Assembly (NCBI RefSeq): GCF_016107705.1
Contig: NZ_JAEHGC010000018.1
Span: 1-64,000, forward strand
DNA from: Neobacillus cucumis
GTDB lineage: Bacteria > Bacillota > Bacilli > Bacillales_B > DSM-18226
DNA length: 64,000 bases
Reading direction: 5' to 3'
Positions 1 to 8,906 of the stretch are shown in pieces; the first letter of the stretch is position 1; each line of letters begins with the position of its first letter. The notes below the pieces were generated by a model. It was not told where the DNA came from. It did no database searches and saw nothing but the letters and a program-made list of their open reading frames with translations. Made by a program: the position numbers and the translations under genes.

Positions 1-307
1 TATTATTGTTTATTGACGTTTTTGTTTGTTTAGTTTTCAAAGAATAATTTAAACAAGCATTTAATATCTTACCACATTCCCTATTTGAAATCAACATCTT
101 TTTTAATGTTTTCATTCATTTTCGAGGGAACTTTTATATCATACCATTTAAGCACTCGTGATACAACATATAATTTTTTCCAAAACATCTTTTTTCTATA
201 ATTCCTTTTCAATAAAAGAATTTAATGTTCCGGAGTGGACTTTTTTTATATTACCACCACAACAATTATCTTTCAACATGAAAAATAATCCAATTTCAAA
301 AGAAATA
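1..307. other. AT-rich stretch without a recognised gene
   Basis: I see no convincing gene here. The only longer open frame, on the plus strand from 158, lacks a ribosome binding site and runs into the 3' end of the amylopullulanase gene on the other strand. The stretch is AT-rich and probably belongs to the intergenic space between the amylopullulanase gene and a gene left of the window. Confidence 0.5.
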
Positions 308-333
308 CCTCCATCCTACTATGAGGACAGAGG
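308..333 (-). terminator. Probable terminator of the amylopullulanase gene
   Basis: On the minus strand CCTCTGTCC (333-325) can pair along nine positions with GGATGGAGG (316-308), including two G-U pairs, around an 8-nt loop. It is followed by TATTTCTTTT. It lies 14 bp after the stop codon at 347. The T-tract is interrupted, so strength is uncertain. Confidence 0.55.
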
Positions 334-346
334 CACCACTGCGCTG

Positions 347-3300
347 TTACTTTTTAATAATCGTATATTCAATCGTCTTCGTATTTTTACTAATCGCTCC
401 GCCATCGTTTTTAAAGATTGTTGATTGAACAGTCTCTGATGGTTCAATATGAATCGTAAATTTGTTATCCCCATCCTTAAGGACAACATTATGTGAGAAA
501 GTCATGTCATCATTAACCGGTACATTCTCACCATTAATCGTGAGGACTCCACCTTTAATGGCCGTTCCCTTCAATGTAATGCTATCACTTGAAACAGTTT
601 CACCATCAGTATGCGAGGTAATAACGACTGGCTGGTCAATCCAGCGAAGGATTTTATCCTGAACCACCATTTGGTTGCCTCCTTGATTTGTGACAACTAC
701 GGAAAGATCCGTACCAGGTGCTCCGTACCCATAATAGCTGACATCATCATCATTTGGATTAGTAGGGGTGTGGTCAGCGAGACCTTCTTCATCCCACGTT
801 CCATTTTTGACGTACTTATATGTCAGCACTTCACCTTCCTGCGCTTCGATCGTATATTCATAATCATTTGTTACCGCACCGCCGCGAGTCATCGTCCAAG
901 CTCCAGTATTCCAGCCATTTTTACTACCCGGGATGGTAATATTCACTCCAAGCGGTGTATAAGATGGTGCATTCACCTTAAACGTCACCTTAACGGTCAC
1001 AAGTTCAGGTGTAATGGTAACGGTATTCGATTTTACAACATTTCCTGCCTGGTCATAAATGTCCACTTCATACTGATACGATTTTCCGTTGGTTACATTT
1101 ATATCCTTGTATGAATCTGTACTAGGATCAAACAACTGATCAATGATTTCACCATCACGAACAATGGCAATCATGTAAGGATCTTTCGCCCCATCTACCT
1201 TCCAGGATAGATTGACCTGTCCCGACTCTTGTGCAGGCTGCTTCAAACTTACTTTATCAGCAGGAACAGTGGTATCATCTCCTTTTGTAAACTCCGCTGT
1301 TTGTGCGTCACTCACTACCCAGGTCCGTCCTAAATCTGTTGAGATCGAATATCGATATTGATAGCTTCCTTCTTTTAACGGAAGGAAATTTGCACTGAAG
1401 ACATTCGCAGTTTCATCTTGATTCACATAAACTGCTTCATAGTCAGACCAAGTATCCTTCCCAGGTGATTTCACCTGCAGCTTTGCCAGCAATCCTTCCA
1501 TCTGGCCTTTTTCTGTCTCACCTTTTACAAAAATATTGGCGGTAACCGTTTGGGGTTTCGCAAGGTCGATCGTAGCAGATTGCAGCGCTGTAATGTGATC
1601 CATTTTATAAAGACCATCCGTTAACTCTACATGCGGAATAACCGCCTTCGATGTTTCCACTTTTTCAGAGCTATTACCGTTTTTATCAAGTGCCGCAACG
1701 GCAAAATAATATTTACGGCCGTTATCCAATCCATCAATGGTTACAGAATTTCCCGCGGTTTCTTTTACTTTTTTATAAAAAGCTCCGGAAATTGTCGTTT
1801 GGTAAATAGCGTAGCTTTTTGCATCGCCTTCCCAAGATAGTGTTGCCGAATGGCTTCCTTCTTTTACAGTTAAATCGCTAACTGCTTCCGGACGTTTCAG
1901 GTTCTGACCTTTATCCGATACAAGCATCCGCCCGCTCATTGCCGGAACCGTAACTGTTAGCTTCCCTTCTTTCGAAATGGCTGTGTATTTTTTATCGAGC
2001 TGATCCGTTAAGGAAATGCCATTTTTCAATAGATCTCCCACTTTCAGTTCAACCGTTTTTGCTTCGTTTCCTCGGTTGGTTAACACCACTGCGAAATTCT
2101 TATTATCGGAGCGGGAAAATGCAAGCATATCCCCTTTGGCATAGAGATGGTTCAAATCACCAAAGCTGAATAAATCATGATAATCGTTGCGCACTTTGCC
2201 AATTGCTTGATAGTGTTTCACAAGATCCTTGTCTTCCTTCCCCCACGGATAGGTCCGGCGGTTGTCTGGATCCTTTGATCCCGTCACACCCGCTTCATCC
2301 CCGTAATAAACGGTCGGCACGCCGGCATAACCCATTTGCAGAATGGCCGCGAGCTTAAGACGTTGAATCCCGAGTTTTGGATTATAATTTTTATCCAGTT
2401 CCGCCCGTTCATAGGAATCCGTTCCATTCCCTAATAAAAAGGAAGCACGCGCTGTATCATGGGAACCCATCAGGTTCATTAAGGAATAAAAAGCTTCCTT
2501 CGGATAGTCCTCATACACGGCATTAAGCTGATTTTCTGCGCCTTCTGCATTCCCATTTTTCAAGTAATTGATCATGGCATCACGGAAACGATAGTTCATG
2601 ACGGAATCATATTGGTCACCAAGGAAATACTTAGAGGCATCGTCCCAAATTTCTCCTAGAATTAATGGATCATCCTTCTTTCCGATTTTCAACTCTTTAC
2701 GGAACTCCCGCCAAAACTCAGGGTCGACTTCATTCGCAACATCTAAACGCCAGCCTGATGCACCGCGGTCGAGCCAGGTTTTCGCGACTGAATCTTTATC
2801 GTACATAATGTAGTTGGCAAACTGTTTATTGTTTAACTCTGAATTATAATCGACAGCTTCTCCTGGGATTGATTTGATTTCCGGAAGTGAATCATAGCCC
2901 CACCATCCTTGATATTGATAAACACCATCCACTTTTTTGTTTTCAATATTGAACCAGTTTTGAAAACCGTACGGGCTGAAAATTTGTCCATCCGCCTTGA
3001 ACTTTTCCTCTACCTGTTTCTTGGCATCAGCTTCTTTTACCCCTTTGTTCACTAGGTCATAAATGGCGGACCAGTATTCATAGGCTCCGACCGTTTTATA
3101 TTTTCCGTAACGGTCAAAATAAATTGAATCATCCCCGACATGGTTAAACACGCCGTCTAAAATTAAATGCATTTTCCGTTTCTTTAATTCCTTTGTAAAA
3201 GCTTGAAATTCTTCTGGCGTGCCAAACATCGGATCAATCGTTTTATAATCGGTTGCATCGTATTTATGATTGGATGCCGCTTCAGCAATTGGATTTAAAT

Positions 3301-4690
3301 AGAGGGTGTTCACACCTAATGATTGAATATAATCAAGCTTTTGTTGAATACCAGCAATATCCCCGCCAAAGAAATCATTTGACCATATTTTATCGCCATC
3401 ATACCCATCAGTGTTTTCTTGACGAGGGTTGTCAGGCAGCTGATTCCAACTGCGATGTTCAATCGGCTCATCGCCCCGTGCATTTGATTTTGCCTCATCA
3501 TTCTTTTTATTTCCATTGAAAAAACGGTCTGGAAAAATCTGATAGACAACAGCTTCCTTCATCCAATCTGGTGTTTTAAACCCTGGGTCAAAAACAGTTA
3601 ATTGGAATAAGGATGCATTTGATTCGGAAGCTGTCCCTTTTCCACCTTCTTGGGTGTCTTCACCATATTCTTCTAGAGCATTGCCATCCCGGGCAATAAA
3701 TTTATAGCCATAAACACCTTTTTCTACCGGCTTAAATGACGCTTCCCAAAGCTCTACTTGTTTGCCATTCTGCTCAAGCCATCCGGCATTTTTCATCTCA
3801 ACAGTGGAGGAATTTCCAGTGTTATAGTTTTTAAGCTGAACTTTTGCACCAGTTAAATCTCCCTTTTTCGCTTGAAGGCGAAGCTTCACCGTATCTCCCG
3901 TTTTTACTGCACCGAACGGTGAGCGGTAAGCAGTGTCCCATGTGTTATGCAATAGCTGGTCCCCATGGATTTTACCGTCCGGCACTCCTGGGTCATAGTC
4001 AGTGTATACGTCTTTTGAATCATGATTATAAAAAAACGTAATCGTCGAATCGTTTAAGACATTAAGGACAAAATTATTTCCAGGATAAGCAGGGGCTGAC
4101 CAATCTTTTCCTAAAACGATCTTAAACTCGTATTTTCCTTTCGGTACTTGAGTGGTATATGTGTAAACATTGTCCTGATCCTCATCTTGTAAAATAGCCG
4201 TGGAATCACCAGGCGACCACTCACCGCCGGCATTGATTTTCGGCTGGATATCCCCGACAAGTCTTGGCTTTTGATCATCTGGCAACTCTAATGGAACGGT
4301 TACTTTATGGGTGTTATCATCGTAAATAAATTTAACTTTTGTTTCTTTTTCAAGGCTCAATTTGTAATTTTCTCCACCAGCAACCCCATTCGCCCCGTAA
4401 TTTTCATCCCATGAGCCATTGATGGCTATTTTATATTGGTAATTACCAGCAGGCAGTGTTCCTGTGAATATGTATGTTCCGTTGTCTTGTTGCTTCATTT
4501 GGGTGGCGGGGTCGGAGGGATTCCAATCACCCGATCCCCCAAGTTCATTCTGCAAATCACCAACAAGGGTTACAACCCGTTCCGCTGCGTTTGTTTGTTT
4601 TGGGTTCATTAGCGCAGCACCTGCAATCGTTTGCACAATAAGGAAAAAGAGAGTTAGCAAACTTACAAACTTACTAGATTTTCCTTTCAT
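347..4690 (-). CDS. Secreted GH13 amylopullulanase/alpha-amylase, multidomain
   Basis: Extracellular alpha-glucan hydrolase of 1447 aa. The start at 4690 was chosen because AGGAGG lies just upstream and it opens a clean signal peptide (Lys-rich start, hydrophobic stretch, cleavage near residue 36); an in-frame ATG at 4738 would spoil it. Domains in order: two X25-type starch-binding modules (about 37-125 and 142-230), a CBM34-like domain (about 240-365), then the GH13 barrel starting at PDWMKEAVVYQIFPDRF. The four conserved regions are visible: DGVFNHVG, GWRLDVANE (Asp650 nucleophile), GEIWDD (Glu680 acid/base) and MGSHDTAR (Asp745). After the barrel come fibronectin-III-like modules, a CBM20/X25-like module with NGWNTGAWTM, and a C-terminal Ig-like domain. 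No SLH or sortase anchor is seen, so it should be released. This architecture is that of Thermoanaerobacter-type amylopullulanases; whether it cleaves alpha-1,6 bonds cannot be read from sequence. Confidence 0.88.
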   Translation of the reverse strand: MKGKSSKFVSLLTLFFLIVQTIAGAALMNPKQTNAAERVVTLVGDLQNELGGSGDWNPSDPATQMKQQDNGTYIFTGTLPAGNYQYKIAINGSWDENYGANGVAGGENYKLSLEKETKVKFIYDDNTHKVTVPLELPDDQKPRLVGDIQPKINAGGEWSPGDSTAILQDEDQDNVYTYTTQVPKGKYEFKIVLGKDWSAPAYPGNNFVLNVLNDSTITFFYNHDSKDVYTDYDPGVPDGKIHGDQLLHNTWDTAYRSPFGAVKTGDTVKLRLQAKKGDLTGAKVQLKNYNTGNSSTVEMKNAGWLEQNGKQVELWEASFKPVEKGVYGYKFIARDGNALEEYGEDTQEGGKGTASESNASLFQLTVFDPGFKTPDWMKEAVVYQIFPDRFFNGNKKNDEAKSNARGDEPIEHRSWNQLPDNPRQENTDGYDGDKIWSNDFFGGDIAGIQQKLDYIQSLGVNTLYLNPIAEAASNHKYDATDYKTIDPMFGTPEEFQAFTKELKKRKMHLILDGVFNHVGDDSIYFDRYGKYKTVGAYEYWSAIYDLVNKGVKEADAKKQVEEKFKADGQIFSPYGFQNWFNIENKKVDGVYQYQGWWGYDSLPEIKSIPGEAVDYNSELNNKQFANYIMYDKDSVAKTWLDRGASGWRLDVANEVDPEFWREFRKELKIGKKDDPLILGEIWDDASKYFLGDQYDSVMNYRFRDAMINYLKNGNAEGAENQLNAVYEDYPKEAFYSLMNLMGSHDTARASFLLGNGTDSYERAELDKNYNPKLGIQRLKLAAILQMGYAGVPTVYYGDEAGVTGSKDPDNRRTYPWGKEDKDLVKHYQAIGKVRNDYHDLFSFGDLNHLYAKGDMLAFSRSDNKNFAVVLTNRGNEAKTVELKVGDLLKNGISLTDQLDKKYTAISKEGKLTVTVPAMSGRMLVSDKGQNLKRPEAVSDLTVKEGSHSATLSWEGDAKSYAIYQTTISGAFYKKVKETAGNSVTIDGLDNGRKYYFAVAALDKNGNSSEKVETSKAVIPHVELTDGLYKMDHITALQSATIDLAKPQTVTANIFVKGETEKGQMEGLLAKLQVKSPGKDTWSDYEAVYVNQDETANVFSANFLPLKEGSYQYRYSISTDLGRTWVVSDAQTAEFTKGDDTTVPADKVSLKQPAQESGQVNLSWKVDGAKDPYMIAIVRDGEIIDQLFDPSTDSYKDINVTNGKSYQYEVDIYDQAGNVVKSNTVTITPELVTVKVTFKVNAPSYTPLGVNITIPGSKNGWNTGAWTMTRGGAVTNDYEYTIEAQEGEVLTYKYVKNGTWDEEGLADHTPTNPNDDDVSYYGYGAPGTDLSVVVTNQGGNQMVVQDKILRWIDQPVVITSHTDGETVSSDSITLKGTAIKGGVLTINGENVPVNDDMTFSHNVVLKDGDNKFTIHIEPSETVQSTIFKNDGGAISKNTKTIEYTIIKK

Positions 4691-4722
4691 AAAATTCCTC
4701 CTCTTCTTTTTTATAAATTTAG

Positions 4723-4734
4723 GCAAACGTTTGC
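4723..4734 (-). promoter_or_regulatory. MalR-like LacI-family operator
   Basis: A perfect 12-bp palindrome, GCAAACGTTTGC, lies 33 bp upstream of the amylopullulanase start. This is the core of operators bound by LacI/GalR-type maltose regulators (MalR) in Firmicutes. Regulation by maltodextrin is inferred; no such regulator gene is in the window. Confidence 0.7.
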
Positions 4735-4745
4735 ACAAATACCAA

Positions 4746-4760
4746 TGGAAAACGCTTACT
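4746..4760 (-). promoter_or_regulatory. Likely cre (CcpA) site
   Basis: On the minus strand AGTAAGCGTTTTCCA matches the catabolite-response consensus TGTAAGCGTTTACA at most positions, including the central AAGCGTTT. It sits just upstream of the MalR-like palindrome, so carbon catabolite repression of the amylase gene is likely. Confidence 0.6.
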
Positions 4761-4910
4761 TAGAAGCTATTATCTCACCTTGGTATTTTCAGAAAAATAG
4801 GACTATTCTCCCGTTTTGTCAGATAATTCGACAGAATCCAAGAGTTTTAACCTTTCAATTCATTAAATATAGAAAGTATTGCAATATATTTTAAGATGAA
4901 GGTGTTATGG

Positions 4911-5324
4911 ATGAACAAAATGGTTGTTGTAGTGAAGGGTGTTATTTTTCATAATGGCAAGGTTTTAATTGTTCAGCGGGCAAAAACCAATAGAATCGGC
5001 CACGGTAAATGGGAATGTGCTGGGGGTAAAATCGAGTTTGGCGAGGATTTAGAAGCCGCCCTTAGGAGAGAAGTAAAGGAAGAAACCGGTTTAGAGATTA
5101 CGGTTGGAAAAGTTTTATATGCAACTACTTTTAAAAATAGTCCTTCTACACAGCTCATTATCCTAACCTATCAATGTGCGAGCGAAAATAATGAAGTCAC
5201 TCTCTCAGAGGAGCATACGTCTCATAAATGGGTCAGCAAAGAGGAAATAAAAGGGTTCTTGAAACTTGAAATTATTAACGATTTTGAGAAAAATCAGGTG
5301 TTTGCGCTTGAAGAGTGGGGATGA
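4911..5324 (+). CDS. Nudix hydrolase (MutT family)
   Basis: Protein of 137 aa that should hydrolyse a nucleoside diphosphate linked to another group, with a divalent metal; the substrate is not predictable. The Nudix box is intact: GGKIEFGEDLEAALRREVKEETGLEI fits GX5EX7REUXEEXGU (shown here as one motif, residues about 35-60). I start at 4911 because AAGGTG lies six bases upstream; an in-frame ATG at 4896 has no such site and would add five residues. It is a single gene on the plus strand, divergent from the amylopullulanase gene and 100 bp before an MFS gene. Confidence 0.85.
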   Translation: MNKMVVVVKGVIFHNGKVLIVQRAKTNRIGHGKWECAGGKIEFGEDLEAALRREVKEETGLEITVGKVLYATTFKNSPSTQLIILTYQCASENNEVTLSEEHTSHKWVSKEEIKGFLKLEIINDFEKNQVFALEEWG

Positions 5325-5433
5325 GTTTTGTCCTTCCACTTCTCAACCAAAGAAAATTTCTCCCACTCCCCCTCTCAAGCACGACATTCTGGTAAAATGA
5401 AAGATATTTAGCAAACCGAAGGAAGTGAGCATC

Positions 5434-6621
5434 TTGAAATCCGGAAACGGGAAAATTTTGCTTGGATTATCGATTGCCGCCTTTATGGGGCCGTTTACCC
5501 AAACCATCTATACACCAAGCTTGGGGGAGGTTGGACATTATTATCATGCCAGCCAATTTATGGTCAATCTAACCATCTCCTTATATACCTTTGTGTTAGC
5601 GACAAACCAATTCCTAGTTGGCCCATTGGCAGATACCCGCGGGCGAAGAGCGACCCTGCTTCCAGGCCTGCTTATTTTTATAGTAGGGTCCTTGATTTGT
5701 TTCCTCTCCCCCAACTACTATCTATTTCTGTTTGGGCGAGCGTTGCAGGCATTCGGAATTACGACTGGCTCCGTCGTTGCAGCAGCGGTTATCGGCGATC
5801 TTTATCCACCAAAAGAACGAGGTAAAGCAATGAGTGTGTACCAGACGATGGTGTTCCTTGGCCCCGTTCTTGGTCCAGTCGTCGGAAGCTTTATTGCTGC
5901 CTCCGCTGATTGGCACACTGCTTTTGCTGTCTTAGCAGCCGGCGCATTATTTGCCTACTTTTATAATCGCGTCATCTTGCCGGAAACCCTGTCGAAAGAA
6001 ACAGCTCCTAGAAAAATCACGATTCAAACCTTTTTAGGAATCCTGACGAATCGGGCCGCCTTTTCTGTTTTACTTTTAGGCTTTGTTCAGTTTTACGGCT
6101 ATTATATTTACCTTGTCTTTATTCCCGGATTGTTAGATGAATTATTTCAGGTTCCATTGGCTGTAAAAGGGCTGTTTTTCCTGCCGCTTACCGCAGGAAT
6201 CGTAATGGGTTCGCTTCTTGGCGGAAAACTTCAATCGTTCATGAGGCATACCTCCATTCTGATTTATACGGCCTATGGAATTGGAATCGTGGTAACCGTC
6301 TTTTGGATGTGTCTGCACTGGGGTCTCTTAAATATACCAGCCCTGATCGTCTTACTTCTTTTCTATGGCGTAATGCTCGGGATGAGCTTACCGTCCCAAT
6401 CGACCTCGCTCGTCAATTTATTTGCCAAGGAAAAAGGAACTGCGATGGGGGTCTACAATTTTGTCCGCTTCACCGGTGCCGCGATTGGTCCGCTTCTAGG
6501 ATCTGCGCTATTTAAAATCGGCGGCGATGATGCCTTATACATCACGTTATTTTTGTTCCTGTTATGCGGGGCTGTGGTTATCCAAAGAAGTAGCCGAGCA
6601 AACGAGGCATTACACGGATAA
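5434..6621 (+). CDS. MFS transporter, DHA1-type
   Basis: Integral membrane carrier of about 395 aa with twelve hydrophobic segments. The loop between segments 2 and 3 reads GPLADTRGRRATLL, the MFS signature, and segment 5 carries a GPVLGPVVGS motif typical of drug:proton antiporters of the DHA1 group. Substrate unknown; drug or metabolite efflux is the family's usual role. The start is taken as TTG at 5434, because AAGGAAGTGAG ends eight bases before it; GTG at 5425 lies inside that ribosome binding site. The gene shares a bidirectional terminator with the convergent HAD gene. Confidence 0.82.
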   Translation: MKSGNGKILLGLSIAAFMGPFTQTIYTPSLGEVGHYYHASQFMVNLTISLYTFVLATNQFLVGPLADTRGRRATLLPGLLIFIVGSLICFLSPNYYLFLFGRALQAFGITTGSVVAAAVIGDLYPPKERGKAMSVYQTMVFLGPVLGPVVGSFIAASADWHTAFAVLAAGALFAYFYNRVILPETLSKETAPRKITIQTFLGILTNRAAFSVLLLGFVQFYGYYIYLVFIPGLLDELFQVPLAVKGLFFLPLTAGIVMGSLLGGKLQSFMRHTSILIYTAYGIGIVVTVFWMCLHWGLLNIPALIVLLLFYGVMLGMSLPSQSTSLVNLFAKEKGTAMGVYNFVRFTGAAIGPLLGSALFKIGGDDALYITLFLFLLCGAVVIQRSSRANEALHG

Positions 6622-6629
6622 ACAGTAAA

Positions 6630-6652
6630 AAGCCAGGCAATGCGCCTGGCTT
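6630..6652. terminator. Bidirectional terminator
   Basis: AAGCCAGGC (6630-6638) and GCCTGGCTT (6644-6652) form a perfect 9-bp stem with a 5-nt loop between the convergent MFS and HAD genes. It overlaps the HAD stop codon. The A-tract upstream gives a T-tract on the minus strand. Confidence 0.8.
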
Positions 6653-7436
6653 ACTTCATTTCCTCAATAATCGAAAAAAGCTCTTCTAAATGTTTAATTT
6701 CATAAGTAGGAATGACTTCATTACGTTCCTTCTCATGACGGTTAATCCAAACTGATTGAATCCCAGCACGATTAGCCCCAAGAATATCGGTCATCAGGTT
6801 ATCCCCTACCATAATCACTTCTTCTTTTTCCAGCTCCATTAAGGAAAGTGCATGTTCAAAAAGAGACGGGTCCGGCTTTCCTCTGCCAAAATCCCCAGAA
6901 ATCAAGATTTTATCAAAATACGGTACCAGCTCAGGGGTAATCGTTAGTTTCGTATTTTGTAAATCAGGTGAACCATTGGTTAAAAGCAGCAATCGATAAT
7001 TTCCTTTTAGCGCATCCAATGTTTTAAACGTTTCCTCGTAAACAAATGGTGTCTTCCGGCGCTCTTCTGGAAAACGCTCTGCTAATTCATAGCCAAATTC
7101 CGGGTCATCCACTCCTAATTTTTTCAAACCTGCAGTCCAGGCATCCTTACGATAGAGTGGAACCATTTCCTTCATTTTCGGGAACTCATCGTGCTCATCT
7201 AAAAAATTCCCCCATAGTCCTTCAAAAGGGTTGATTCCAATCATTTGCGTAAATGGATAGAATTCATAGGAAGAGTATAGCTTTCTCGCTTCTTCACGAA
7301 CCGCTTCCTCCAATTGTTCATGATCAACTTCATAACGTTCTTCCGCGACCTTACAAGTCGCAACAAATGCTTCCTTCACGCTTTTTTGATCCCAAAGAAG
7401 TGTATCGTCTAAGTCGAAAAATATTGCTTTTAACAT
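6651..7436 (-). CDS. HAD-superfamily hydrolase, YsaA-like
   Basis: Cytoplasmic phosphatase-type protein of 261 aa. Motif I is FFDLDDTLL near the N-terminus with both catalytic aspartates, motif II is LLLTNGS, motif III is the Lys in FGRGKPDPS, and motif IV is [13 protein letters not shown] helical cap is inserted between motifs I and II. It resembles B. subtilis YsaA; the substrate of this subgroup is not known to me. The start at 7436 has AAGGTGAGG seven bases upstream; a GTG twelve bases earlier lies within that site. It is monocistronic, between the shared terminator and glgC. Confidence 0.82.
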   Translation of the reverse strand: MLKAIFFDLDDTLLWDQKSVKEAFVATCKVAEERYEVDHEQLEEAVREEARKLYSSYEFYPFTQMIGINPFEGLWGNFLDEHDEFPKMKEMVPLYRKDAWTAGLKKLGVDDPEFGYELAERFPEERRKTPFVYEETFKTLDALKGNYRLLLLTNGSPDLQNTKLTITPELVPYFDKILISGDFGRGKPDPSLFEHALSLMELEKEEVIMVGDNLMTDILGANRAGIQSVWINRHEKERNEVIPTYEIKHLEELFSIIEEMK

Positions 7437-7510
7437 TTTGAACCTCACCTTGTTTATGATTTATATTTTAATAGTTTACCATCTTTGAAATAAAAAAAAT
7501 ATAAAGAAAA

Positions 7511-7527
7511 CTCGCCAATTTGGCGAG
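7511..7527 (-). terminator. Terminator of glgC
   Basis: CTCGCCA and TGGCGAG form a 7-bp perfect stem with a 3-nt loop; on the minus strand it is followed by a long T-rich run (TTTTCTTTATATTTTTTTT). It lies 15 bp after the glgC stop. Confidence 0.8.
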
Positions 7528-7541
7528 CACAAAAAATTTTT

Positions 7542-8720
7542 TTACGTCATGACCATCTTAACCCTCGATTGCAGCTTAGATTGTTCAATCGCTAAATCAA
7601 TCGTTACATGATTCCCCACAACCATTAAGTGCCGTTCAGCATTTTTTGAAAAGATAATCACTCCCTTTTTAATCAAGGATTGGCCGCCCACGACGGCATT
7701 TTCGATCCAGACATTTTCTTCCACAATGGTCTGTGGCAGGATCACGGCATTTTTGATATGTGCCCCCTTCCCGATTATTACACCGTTGAATAATACGGAA
7801 TTCTCAACAGTTCCGAAGATTTCACAGCCCTCGCTTATTAAGCTTTTCTGCACCTTTGCCCCTTCATCCAAAAATAATGGCGGGTAATGGCTCGCAACCG
7901 TTTGAATCGGCCAATCTGTATTTTGAAGGAAAATATTTTTTTCTCGATCTAAAAGATCTAAATTTGCCCGCCAATAACTGTGAACGGTCCCAACATCCTT
8001 CCAATAATCCTTGAATAGATATGCATAAAGCTTTAGCCGATCCACAAGCATCGCGGGTATTAAATCCTTACCAAAATCCCGATGTTCCTTTTGCTCGGCC
8101 AAAATCAAATATTCTTTTAAAACAGACCATTTAAAAAGATAAATACCCATAGAAGCTAAATTAGAAGATGGATAATCTGGCTTTTCTTCAAAATCAAGGA
8201 TTCGCTTGGTAGCATGATTCATTTTTAGGAGACCAAAACGCTTGGCATCCGCCCATGGAACTTCAACTGCTGCGATTGTACAATCGGCATTGGTTTCGAT
8301 ATGCTGTTCTAGCATAAGCGAATAATCCATTTTATAGACTTGGTCACCGGAAAGAATAAGAACATGCTCAGGATTGTAATGCTCAATAAACTCAATATTT
8401 TGGTAAACAGCATGGGAAGTGCCTTCATACCATTCAACACCATCATCATTCCGCTGATAAGGAGGAAGAATGGCTAAGCCTCCTTTTTGATCAAATTGGT
8501 TGTAACTTCCAAGATGTGAATGTAAAGCAAGCGGCATGTATTGTGTTAAAATCCCAACAGTCTCAATCCCTGAATTTTTACAATTGCTTAAAGCAAAATC
8601 AATAATGCGGTACTTCCCGCCAAATGGCATCGCAGGTTTTACCATCGTGTGGGTCAGGAGATTTAATCGTGTCCCTTTTCCACCGGCCAAAACAATAGCA
8701 ATCCATTTTTGCTTATTCAT
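7542..8720 (-). CDS. glgC: Glucose-1-phosphate adenylyltransferase
   Basis: Makes ADP-glucose from ATP and glucose-1-phosphate, the committed step of bacterial glycogen synthesis. The 392-aa protein has the nucleotidyltransferase core (VLAGGKGTRL near residue 11, KPAMPFGGKYRIIDFALSNC, GTSHAVYQN, LSGDQVYKMDY, FEEKPDYP, DYWKDVGT) and a C-terminal left-handed beta-helix of hexapeptide type. It aligns with B. subtilis GlgC along its length; the usual GDH reads GDQ here. In Bacillus glgC is normally in a glgBCDAP operon. Here it stands alone with its own terminator and no glgD, glgA, glgB or glgP nearby, so it may be a second copy or part of a dispersed pathway. Confidence 0.88.
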   Translation of the reverse strand: MNKQKWIAIVLAGGKGTRLNLLTHTMVKPAMPFGGKYRIIDFALSNCKNSGIETVGILTQYMPLALHSHLGSYNQFDQKGGLAILPPYQRNDDGVEWYEGTSHAVYQNIEFIEHYNPEHVLILSGDQVYKMDYSLMLEQHIETNADCTIAAVEVPWADAKRFGLLKMNHATKRILDFEEKPDYPSSNLASMGIYLFKWSVLKEYLILAEQKEHRDFGKDLIPAMLVDRLKLYAYLFKDYWKDVGTVHSYWRANLDLLDREKNIFLQNTDWPIQTVASHYPPLFLDEGAKVQKSLISEGCEIFGTVENSVLFNGVIIGKGAHIKNAVILPQTIVEENVWIENAVVGGQSLIKKGVIIFSKNAERHLMVVGNHVTIDLAIEQSKLQSRVKMVMT

Positions 8721-8874
8721 TTTTTACCCTCCTTGTTAAAAGTTTCACAATCAAGCGCCGCTTTTTTTCTATCTCTAATACTATTATCTCCTGTTTTTTC
8801 CATCTTTTCAGTTTTCATGTTACAGCTTTGTGAATTTTCACCACATGTTTATCGACTTATATTGACAAAAAAAA

Positions 8875-8900
8875 TAGACACATGAAAACTCATGTGTCTA
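8875..8900 (-). terminator. Terminator of the YraQ-type permease gene
   Basis: TAGACACATGA (8875-8885) and TCATGTGTCTA (8890-8900) form an 11-bp perfect stem with a 4-nt loop. On the minus strand it is followed by TTTTTTTTGTC. It lies directly after the permease stop. Confidence 0.85.
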
Positions 8901-8906
8901 CCTTCT

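Noticed and set aside
158..424. 88-codon plus-strand frame at the left edge
   Set aside because: It runs antisense into the amylopullulanase 3' end, has no ribosome binding site and odd composition.
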